Below are positions 1 through 5,807 of a DNA stretch of 5,807 nucleotides, piece by piece. Under the pieces are notes generated by a model. The model was not told where the DNA came from, did not search any database, and was given only the letters and a program-made list of their open reading frames with translations. The translations under genes were made by a program, and so were the position numbers. Position 1 is the stretch's first letter, and each line of letters opens with the position of its first letter. Source of the stretch: Chloroflexota bacterium (GTDB lineage: Bacteria > Chloroflexota > Limnocylindria > Limnocylindrales > CSP1-4); contig JACCVB010000386.1 in NCBI GenBank assembly GCA_013698385.1, positions 1-5,807 of the forward strand, written 5' to 3'.

Positions 1-885
1 TCCGTGGGCCGCCTGGACCCGTACCTCGCTGCGGCGCTGAGCGTGGCCGAGGCGACCCGCAACGTGTCGATCACGGGCGCCCGGCCGCTGGGTGTCACGA
101 ATTGCCTGAACTACGGCGACCCGACCCGACCCGAGGCGTTCTGGGAGTTCCGCGAGGGGGTCCGCGGCCTCGCCGATGCCTGCCTCGCCCTGGGCCTGCC
201 GGTCACCGGCGGCAACGTGTCGCTCTACAACGAGTCACCGGCCGGGGCCATCGCTCCGACACCGGAGATCGGCGTCGTCGGCCTGCTCGAGGAAATCGCC
301 ACGCTCGCGGGGCCGGCCTTTCGCGACGATGGCGATCACGTCCTGCTCCTCGGTGAAACGACCGCCGGGCTGGCCGGCTCGGCCTACGTGGAGCTTGCCG
401 GGGAGGCGGCGGAAGACGGCCCGCCGGCGCTCGACCTCGGGCGCGAGGCGGCACTCCAGTCGTTCGTCCGCGAGGCGATCGCGCACGGGCTCGTGGCCAG
501 CGCCCAGGACGTGTCCGGCGGCGGCCTCGCGACCGCCCTCGCGGAATGCGCGATGTGGGGTGAGCGCGGTGCCGACCTTCGGGTCGCGGTCGGCGATTCG
601 CCGGCGGTCGGACTGTTCGGCGAGAGTCCCTCGCGGGTCGTCCTCAGTGCGGCGCCCAGCTCGGTCCCGGCGCTGTTGCGCCTGGCCGAGGCACAGAGCG
701 TGCCGGCTACGGAACTCGGTCTCGTCGGCGGCGATCGGCTCCGGATCGAATTGCGTGGTGCCGGTGCGACCGGTTCCTCGGAAGAGCGCGGCAGCCGCGT
801 GGCTGACGCGCTCGACGTCAGCCTGGCGGACCTGCGCCTCGCCTGGGATCGCGGCTTGCCCCGCGCTCTCGGCTGGGAGGACTGA
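1..885 (+). CDS. purL: Phosphoribosylformylglycinamidine (FGAM) synthase subunit PurL, C-terminal part (5' end outside window)
   Basis: Cytoplasmic ATP-dependent amidotransferase subunit converting FGAR to FGAM, step 4 of purine synthesis. The frame is already open at base 1 (codon tcc), so only the last 294 residues are present; the GTG at 4 is an internal valine, not a start. Residue numbers count from base 1. Recognisable small-type PurL segments, in order: DPYLAAALSVAEATRNV near the N-end, GVTNCLNYGDP (about 32-42), PVTGGNVSLYNES (about 67-79), and the second AIRS-like domain with DVSGGGLATALAECA (170 onward) and VGGDRL (242-247). It ends with the usual DVSLADL...AW tail. Small PurL proteins (about 740 aa in Bacillus) lack the glutaminase domain and work with PurQ and PurS; neither is in view and both would be expected upstream. 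Residues about 251-267 form a Gly/Ala/Ser/Glu-rich stretch that looks longer than usual before the conserved tail. purF follows after 4 bases. Confidence 0.96.
   Translation, partial: SVGRLDPYLAAALSVAEATRNVSITGARPLGVTNCLNYGDPTRPEAFWEFREGVRGLADACLALGLPVTGGNVSLYNESPAGAIAPTPEIGVVGLLEEIATLAGPAFRDDGDHVLLLGETTAGLAGSAYVELAGEAAEDGPPALDLGREAALQSFVREAIAHGLVASAQDVSGGGLATALAECAMWGERGADLRVAVGDSPAVGLFGESPSRVVLSAAPSSVPALLRLAEAQSVPATELGLVGGDRLRIELRGAGATGSSEERGSRVADALDVSLADLRLAWDRGLPRALGWED
876..880 (+). promoter_or_regulatory. Ribosome binding site for purF
   Basis: A perfect GGAGG core lies inside the last codons of purL, 9 bases before the ATG at 890. It decides the purF start: the purF frame stays open far upstream, back into purL, but has no ATG, GTG or TTG in the codons just before this ATG. 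Its position over the purL stop region fits translational coupling of purL and purF. Confidence 0.8.
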
Positions 886-889
886 GTCG

Positions 890-2362
890 ATGTGCGGCGT
901 CTTCGGCGTGGTGACCCCGAGCGCGGAGCCGACCGAGGCCGCGGCCGTCGCGACGCTCGGCCTGTTCGCGCTCCAGCACCGTGGCCAGGAGTCGGCCGGC
1001 GTGGCGGTCAGCGACGGCGAGCAGCTGATGCTCTACAAGGACCTGGGGATGATCAGCTCCGTGCTGGACGAGCGCCGGCTGCCCAGCCTGCGCGGCAACC
1101 TGGCGATCGCCCACTGCCGCTATTCGACGACGGGTTCGACGGTCTGGGAGAACGCTCAGCCGACCTATCGCCAAGGCCCGCGGCGGGCGATCGCGATCGG
1201 CCATAACGGCAATCTCGTGAACACCCGAGAACTGCTGACGCAGTTGACCGGCGGCCGCGCCCGGCTGCCGGCGTCGACCGATACCGAGCTCCTGACCGCG
1301 CTCCTCGCGGATGAACCGGCCACGGACACGGTCCAGGCGCTGATCCAGGTCCTGCCCCGCGTCCACGGCGCGTTCAGCCTCGTCATCCTGGACCAGCGAC
1401 GGGTCATCGGCGTGCGCGACCCGCACGGCTTCCGGCCACTCGTCCTGGGCAAGGTGCCGGGTCCGAGCCAGCTCGGAGGCCCATCCGACGGCGGGCTGTG
1501 GGGCACGGACGATGCGGACGTCGGTTGGTGCCTGTCGTCCGAGACCGCGGCCCTCGATATCGTCGGCGCCGAGTACGTCCGTGACGTGGAGCCGGGCGAG
1601 ATCGTCATCCTGGAACGCGGAGTCCCGCCGCGGTCCGTGCGCTACGCCGCGGCGGACCCCAAGCTGTGCGTCTTCGAGCTGATCTATTTCGCCCGCCCGG
1701 ACTCCTACATGGAGGGCCGCAACCTGTACGAGGTCCGACGGCGGATGGGCGAGCAGCTGGCCCTCGAGCATCCGGTGGACGCCGACCTCGTCATGCCCGT
1801 GCCGGACACCGGTGCCCCGGCCGCGGCCGGCTACGCGGAGGCAAGCGGCCTGCCCTATCGCGAGGGGATGTACCGCAACCGGTACGCGGGACGGACGTTC
1901 ATCCAGCCCTCGGCAGGCCTGCGCCATCGGGGGGTGACGATCAAGCTCAATCCGCTCCGCGAGGTCGTCAACGGCAAGCGGTTGATCGTCGTGGACGACT
2001 CCATCGTCCGGGGCACGACGACGAAGCGGATCGTGGAGTTGCTGCGCAAGGCCGGCGCCCGCGAGGTGCACGTCCGGATCAGTGCGCCACCGATCTACCA
2101 CCCGTGCTTCTACGGGATCGACACCTCGATCGAGACGGAGTTGATCGCCTCGACCCACACGGAGGCGCAGATCGAGACGTTCATCGGCGCCGACTCGCTG
2201 GGCTACCTCTCGATCCGCGGCGTGCTCGCCGCGCTCGACCTGCCGTACGATCGTTTCTGCTTCGCCTGCTTCGACGGCAACTACCCGGTGCCCGTCCCGT
2301 ACGACGCGGCGAACCGCAAGTTCATGCTGGAAGAGCCCGTGGCCGCCGTGACCCGTGGCTGA
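890..2362 (+). CDS. purF: Amidophosphoribosyltransferase (glutamine PRPP amidotransferase), Fe-S type
   Basis: Catalyses the first committed step: PRPP plus glutamine to phosphoribosylamine. The 490-residue protein begins MCGVFG, so the N-terminal nucleophile is Cys2, exposed by Met removal. The class II glutaminase domain shows LQHRGQESAG (28-37), the CRYSTTGS arginine R77, GHNGNL (104-109) and STDTE (129-133). The phosphoribosyltransferase domain carries the PRPP loop VVDDSIVRGTT (367-377). Four cysteines match the Bacillus Fe4S4 ligands: C260 (LCVFELIYFARPDS), C406 (HPCFYGID), and C457 and C460 (CFACF). Oddities: there is no propeptide before Cys2, although Fe-S relatives such as the Bacillus enzyme have one, and about 20 extra residues lie between K188 and G212. 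The start is set by the GGAGG at 876-880. The end overlaps purM by 8 bases. In known enzymes purine nucleotides inhibit by feedback; nothing in the sequence contradicts that. Confidence 0.98.
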   Translation: MCGVFGVVTPSAEPTEAAAVATLGLFALQHRGQESAGVAVSDGEQLMLYKDLGMISSVLDERRLPSLRGNLAIAHCRYSTTGSTVWENAQPTYRQGPRRAIAIGHNGNLVNTRELLTQLTGGRARLPASTDTELLTALLADEPATDTVQALIQVLPRVHGAFSLVILDQRRVIGVRDPHGFRPLVLGKVPGPSQLGGPSDGGLWGTDDADVGWCLSSETAALDIVGAEYVRDVEPGEIVILERGVPPRSVRYAAADPKLCVFELIYFARPDSYMEGRNLYEVRRRMGEQLALEHPVDADLVMPVPDTGAPAAAGYAEASGLPYREGMYRNRYAGRTFIQPSAGLRHRGVTIKLNPLREVVNGKRLIVVDDSIVRGTTTKRIVELLRKAGAREVHVRISAPPIYHPCFYGIDTSIETELIASTHTEAQIETFIGADSLGYLSIRGVLAALDLPYDRFCFACFDGNYPVPVPYDAANRKFMLEEPVAAVTRG

Positions 2363-3479
2363 CGCGCGTCCCGCCTACCGCCGCTCCGGGGTCGATGTCG
2401 CGGCCGGCCAGCGTGCGGTGGAGCTAATGCGTGCCCACGTCGATTCGACCAGCCGCCCGGAGGTCGTCGGGGGCCTCGGTGGGTTCGGAGGCGCGTTCAG
2501 CATCCCGGCGGGCTATCGCGAGCCGCTGCTCGTGGCCTCGACCGACGGGGTCGGCACGAAGACCGCCATCGCCGCCGCGATCGGGCGGTTCGACACGATC
2601 GGCATCGATCTCGTCGCGATGTGCGCGGATGACGTCGTGTGCGCCGGCGCCGAGCCACTCGCCTTCCTTGACTACGTGGCGATCGGCCGGCTGGACCCCG
2701 TGGCCGTGGCGGAGCTCGTGGGAAGCGTGGCCGCCGGTTGCCGGGAGGCCGGGGCGGCCCTGGTCGGTGGTGAGACCGCGGAGCACCCGGGCCTGCTGGA
2801 GGCCAACGAGTTCGACCTTGCCGGGTGCTGCATCGGGGTCGTCGAGCGCTCGCGCGCCATCGATGGGTCGGCGGTGCGGGCGGGTGACGCGATCGTGGGC
2901 CTGGCCGCATCCGGTTTGCATGCCAACGGCTACTCGCTGGTGCGGGCGCTCATCGGCCAGTGGGACCTCGACCTCGCGGAGCCATATCAGGCACGCTTGC
3001 GGCGATCCCTCAGCGACGCGGTGACCGACCGACTCATGGACGTCGCACCGAGCGAGACGATGGCGACGCTCGGCGAGGTGCTGCTTACCCCGACGCGGAT
3101 CTACGCCCGGGCCGTGCTGGCCGCCCGCGAGACGGTCGAGATCCGGGGCCTCGCCCACATCACCGGTGGCGGGCTGCCCGGGAACGTGCCCCGGGCGATA
3201 CCGGAGGCGTTCGCCGCACGTCTGGATCCGGACCGCTGGGCGATGCCGTCGGTGATGCGCCTGCTCGGTGCCCTGGGCGGGCTGGACGATGCGGAGCTGC
3301 GCGCGACCTTCAATGGGGGCCTGGGCATGATCGCGGTCGTGCCACGGGATGAGGTGGCGGACACGATCGGGGTGCTGGCGGAGAACGGCGTGCTCGCCAC
3401 GCTGGTCGGCGAGGTGGTCGAGGCGGCTTCGATCGGCGGGGCGCGCTACGTCGAGGGAGCGCTGGAGTCGATCGCGTGA
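2355..3479 (+). CDS. purM: Phosphoribosylformylglycinamidine cyclo-ligase (AIR synthetase)
   Basis: ATP-dependent ring closure of FGAM to AIR, step 5, in the cytoplasm, normally as a homodimer. The 374-residue protein shows the family motifs in order: YRRSGVDVAAG (8-18), GGFGGAF (42-48), STDGVGTK (62-69), DLVAMCADDV (85-94), GGETAEHPG (138-146), SGLHANGYSLVR (186-197), LLTPTRIY (243-250), HITGGGLPGN (268-277) and FNGGLGM (319-325). The start is GTG: an in-frame TGA at 2349-2351 blocks any longer form, and the next in-frame GTG (2418) would remove the conserved YRxSGVD segment. No good ribosome binding site precedes it, so initiation probably depends on coupling to purF, whose stop lies within the overlap. 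Residues 198-242 are about 20 longer than the matching stretch in Bacillus PurM, which largely explains the length against the usual 340-350. Both functional halves appear intact. Confidence 0.98.
   Translation: MADARPAYRRSGVDVAAGQRAVELMRAHVDSTSRPEVVGGLGGFGGAFSIPAGYREPLLVASTDGVGTKTAIAAAIGRFDTIGIDLVAMCADDVVCAGAEPLAFLDYVAIGRLDPVAVAELVGSVAAGCREAGAALVGGETAEHPGLLEANEFDLAGCCIGVVERSRAIDGSAVRAGDAIVGLAASGLHANGYSLVRALIGQWDLDLAEPYQARLRRSLSDAVTDRLMDVAPSETMATLGEVLLTPTRIYARAVLAARETVEIRGLAHITGGGLPGNVPRAIPEAFAARLDPDRWAMPSVMRLLGALGGLDDAELRATFNGGLGMIAVVPRDEVADTIGVLAENGVLATLVGEVVEAASIGGARYVEGALESIA
3464..3467 (+). promoter_or_regulatory. Ribosome binding site for the purN-purH fusion gene
   Basis: GGAG lies inside the last codons of purM with an 8-base spacer to the GTG at 3476. 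It supports that GTG, which shares the GTGA overlap (3476-3479) with the purM stop codon, a typical arrangement for stop-start coupled translation. Confidence 0.6.
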
Positions 3480-5752
3480 ACGCGCGGCGAGCGGTCGGCG
3501 GTGGCCCAGGGGTCGTCAACGGGAGAATCGCCGTCGGGCGGGTCGCCGTCGGCGTGTCCGGTGCCGGGTCCAACCTGCGCGCCCTCCACGCGGCCGCGGC
3601 GCGCGGCGAACTGGGCGGCGAGATCGTGCTCGTCTTCGCCGACCGAGCCTGCGCCGCGCTCGACTGGGCAGCCGAGCAGGGGATCGACACGGCGCTCGTG
3701 CCAGGCGGGGACGATGCGGCCCTCGCCGAAACGCTCGCGGGCGCGCGGCCGGATGTCATCGTGCTTGCCGGGTACCTGCGCCTGATCGGGCCGGCGGTCC
3801 TGGCCGCGTATCCGGGACGGATCCTCAACACCCATCCGTCGCTGCTCCCGGCGTTCCCCGGGGCGCACGCGGTGCCGGATGCGTTGGCCCACGGCTCGAC
3901 CGTCACGGGTGCGACCGTCCACCTGGTCGACGCGACGCTGGACGGCGGGCCGATCGTTGCCCAGGAGGCGGTCGCGATCCGGCCGGGCGATGATGCGAAG
4001 GCCCTGCACGACCGGATCCGGCAGGTCGAGCACCGGCTCCTGCCGCGAGCCGTGGCGCTCCTCCTGGGCGCGGCGCTGACCGTGGAGCCGGGTGGTCGCC
4101 GCGTGACGCTGGATCTGGATCGGGCGGAGGTGGCCCTGCCGACGCCGCGCCGGGCGCTCCTGTCCGTCTCGGACAAGACCGGTCTCACCGAGTTCGCGCG
4201 TGGGCTCGCAGCGCGCGGGTTCGAGCTGGTCTCCACCGGCGGGACGGCACGGGCCCTGCGCGACGGGAGCCTCGCGGTGACCGACGTCGCGGCGGTCACC
4301 GGGTTCCCGGAGATGCTCGACGGTCGGGTCAAGACCCTGCATCCGCGGGTCCACGCCGGGCTGCTGGCCGATCGTCGGCTGGCGTCGCACCGGCAACAGC
4401 TCGTGGCCGCGGGGATCGCGCCGTTCGCACTCGTCGTGGTCAACCTGTATCCCTTCGCGGCTGCGCTCGGGCGGGAGGGCGTGACCGTCGACGAACTGAT
4501 CGAGGAGATCGATATCGGCGGGCCGTCCATGGTCCGCGCGGCGGCCAAGAACCACGCCAACGTTGCCATCGTCGTGTCACCCGAGCGGTACGACGCGGTC
4601 CTCGCGGCGCTCGACTCGGACGTCGGACTCGATGATCGACTTCGCCGCGAGCTGGCGCTCGAGGCGTTTGCCCACACCGCCGCCTACGACGCCCGGATCG
4701 CGGCGGAGCTTCCTGGCCGGTTCGTGGGCGCGGGTCTGCTGGCACCTCGCGACGACCCGTTCCCGGCGACCCTGAGCCTCGCGCTCCAGAAGGTCGAGAC
4801 CCTGCGATACGGCGAGAATCCGCACCAGCCGGCGGCCCGCTATCGACGACCGGGGTCGACGCTCGACGACGGGCTGTTCGGGGTCGAGCGGGCACCGCTC
4901 CAGGGCAAGGCGTTGTCGTACAACAACGTGCTGGATGCGGCGGCCGCTTCGCAGCTCGGCCGGACGCTCCGCGGACCGGCGGTGGTGATCGTCAAGCACA
5001 CCAACCCGTGCGGGGCAGCCGAGCGGGGGACCGTGCTGGAGGCGTGGGCCGCTGCGCTGGAGGCCGACCCGGTCAGTGCCTTCGGCGGCATCGTGGCGCT
5101 GACCCGCGAGGTCGACGACGCCGTGGCCGAGGCGCTGACCTCGATCTTCCTCGAGATCGTGGTCGCTCCCGCGTTCACCGGGGAGGCGTTGGAGATCCTG
5201 GCGTCGAAGCCGAACGTGCGCGTGCTGCTCGACGAACGGCTCGGCTCGGACGAGCAGGTCGCGCCGGAGTCTGTCTCGCCGACGGGTGCGCTGCGCTCCG
5301 CCGGTGGCACGATCCTCGTGACCGCCCCCGACGTCGTCACCGACGACCCCGCGGCCTGGACCATTGCGACCGAGCGGGCTCCAGATGAGCGTGAGCGGCA
5401 GGACCTCGACCTTGCCTCGCGCCTGGTCCGTGGTGTCACTTCGAATGCGATCGTGCTCGTGCGCGATCGTCGTCTGATCGGGATGGGCAGCGGCCAGACT
5501 TCGCGCGTGGACGCCGCTCGTCAGGCCGTCACCAAGGCCCGAGCCATGCTGGGGGAGGGATCCACCGTCGGCGCGGCCTGTGCCTCGGATGCGTTCTTCC
5601 CGTTTGCGGATGCCGTGGACGCATGTCTCGAGGCCGGGGTTGGCGCCTTCGTCCAGCCCGGCGGCTCCATGCGCGACGCGGAGGCCGTGGCCGCGGTGGA
5701 CGCCGCGGGCGGCACGATGCTAATGACTGGGACGCGGCACTTCCGGCACTGA
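3476..5752 (+). CDS. purNH: Fused PurN-PurH: GAR formyltransferase + AICAR formyltransferase/IMP cyclohydrolase
   Basis: One uninterrupted 758-residue frame holds two enzymes. Residues about 22-215 (3539-4120) are PurN, which transfers formyl from 10-formyl-THF to GAR (step 3): SGAGSNL (28-34), VIVLAGYLRL, LNTHPSLLP with catalytic N118 and H120, and LDGGPI with D156. The N-to-D spacing of 38 equals that in E. coli. Residues about 225-758 (4148-5749) are full-length PurH (steps 9-10). Its cyclohydrolase part has SVSDKTG, STGGTA, GRVKTLHP (K286), NLYPF (Y325), EIDIGG (D346) and AAKNH (K358). Its AICAR transformylase part has RYGENPHQ (444-451), LQGKALSYNN (475-484), VKHTNPCG with the K507-H508 pair, SAFGG (534-538), SNAIV (N657) and a final RHFRH. 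The junction (about 216-224) is only a few residues. The GTG start is forced: no other ATG, GTG or TTG precedes the first PurN strand, leaving a leader of about 20 residues. PurN is about 8 residues shorter than E. coli's between the first strands and the VLAG strand. Confidence 0.96.
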   Translation: MNARRAVGGGPGVVNGRIAVGRVAVGVSGAGSNLRALHAAAARGELGGEIVLVFADRACAALDWAAEQGIDTALVPGGDDAALAETLAGARPDVIVLAGYLRLIGPAVLAAYPGRILNTHPSLLPAFPGAHAVPDALAHGSTVTGATVHLVDATLDGGPIVAQEAVAIRPGDDAKALHDRIRQVEHRLLPRAVALLLGAALTVEPGGRRVTLDLDRAEVALPTPRRALLSVSDKTGLTEFARGLAARGFELVSTGGTARALRDGSLAVTDVAAVTGFPEMLDGRVKTLHPRVHAGLLADRRLASHRQQLVAAGIAPFALVVVNLYPFAAALGREGVTVDELIEEIDIGGPSMVRAAAKNHANVAIVVSPERYDAVLAALDSDVGLDDRLRRELALEAFAHTAAYDARIAAELPGRFVGAGLLAPRDDPFPATLSLALQKVETLRYGENPHQPAARYRRPGSTLDDGLFGVERAPLQGKALSYNNVLDAAAASQLGRTLRGPAVVIVKHTNPCGAAERGTVLEAWAAALEADPVSAFGGIVALTREVDDAVAEALTSIFLEIVVAPAFTGEALEILASKPNVRVLLDERLGSDEQVAPESVSPTGALRSAGGTILVTAPDVVTDDPAAWTIATERAPDERERQDLDLASRLVRGVTSNAIVLVRDRRLIGMGSGQTSRVDAARQAVTKARAMLGEGSTVGAACASDAFFPFADAVDACLEAGVGAFVQPGGSMRDAEAVAAVDAAGGTMLMTGTRHFRH

Positions 5753-5807
5753 TCCCTGCCATCGCGTTCCGCCAGCGAACCTGACATCAGATTCGTCGCT
5801 GACACCG
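5753..5807. other. Non-coding sequence after purNH with a weak imperfect hairpin
   Basis: The 55 bases after the last stop codon show no start codon with a ribosome binding site and no recognisable protein. CAGCGA (5773-5778) can pair with TCGCTG (5796-5801) across a 17-base loop, and inside this CGAA/TTCG plus CTG/CAG can pair around one mismatch. No T-run follows within the window, so this is at best part of a transcript end and is not called as a terminator. Whether the operon continues, for example into purD, cannot be seen. Confidence 0.3.

Noticed and set aside
176..889. Upstream extension of the purF frame into purL
   Set aside because: The extension is Arg/Ser/Pro-rich noise overlapping clear PurL motifs. 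The ATG at 890 has a strong ribosome binding site and gives the expected MCGVFG N-terminus.
818..2158. Long open frame of 446 codons on the - strand across purF
   Set aside because: It mirrors a well-supported purF frame. In DNA this GC-rich, stop codons are rare on the opposite strand. The translation is Arg/Asp/His-rich with no recognisable domain.
3310..4677. Long open frames on the - strand (up to 455 codons) across the purM end and purNH
   Set aside because: Translations are low-complexity, rich in Ser, Arg, Ala and Pro, and match no family I know. The + strand frame carries conserved motifs throughout.
5773..5801. Inverted repeat after purNH as a rho-independent terminator
   Set aside because: The stem is only 6 bp with a 17-base loop, or a mismatched alternative, and no T-run follows within the window.
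5521..5805. Short - strand frame of 94 codons covering the 3' end of the window
   Set aside because: Nearly all of it is antisense to the conserved PurH C-terminus, and its product has no recognisable features.

Overview
The window is an ordinary, tightly packed stretch of a de novo purine (IMP) biosynthesis operon, all on the + strand. It is very GC-rich (roughly 70% by eye), with strong G/C third-position bias and two GTG starts. The order purL-purF-purM-purN-purH matches the core of the Bacillus-type pur operon. The PurL piece is of the small, PurS/PurQ-dependent kind. Together with the high GC and the fused purN-purH, this suggests a Gram-positive-like or Chloroflexota/Actinobacteriota-type bacterium. 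That placement is an inference and could not be tested here.

Layout: 1-885 is the 3' part of purL, whose start lies outside the window. After a 4-base gap, purF runs 890-2362 and overlaps purM (2355-3479) by 8 bases. purM overlaps the last gene (3476-5752) by 4 bases (GTGA). The last gene is a single 758-codon frame carrying a complete PurN (GAR transformylase) followed directly by a complete PurH (AICAR transformylase/IMP cyclohydrolase). The final 55 bases (5753-5807) carry no recognisable gene and only a weak imperfect hairpin.

How the genes work together: PurF makes phosphoribosylamine (step 1). PurN formylates GAR (step 3). PurL, with PurQ and PurS expected upstream, makes FGAM (step 4). 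PurM closes the imidazole ring (step 5). PurH carries out the last two steps to IMP. Steps 2 (PurD) and 6-8 (PurE/K, PurC, PurB) are not encoded here. The short gap and overlaps imply one transcript with translational coupling. No promoter or riboswitch is visible, as expected for the interior of an operon.

The most notable point is the PurN-PurH fusion, which puts both 10-formyl-THF-dependent steps of the pathway on one polypeptide. Smaller oddities are a PurF with all four Fe-S cysteines but no propeptide, insertions of about 20 residues in PurF and PurM, and a short forced leader on the fusion protein. I see no mobile element, CRISPR array, RNA gene or sign of an undescribed system.
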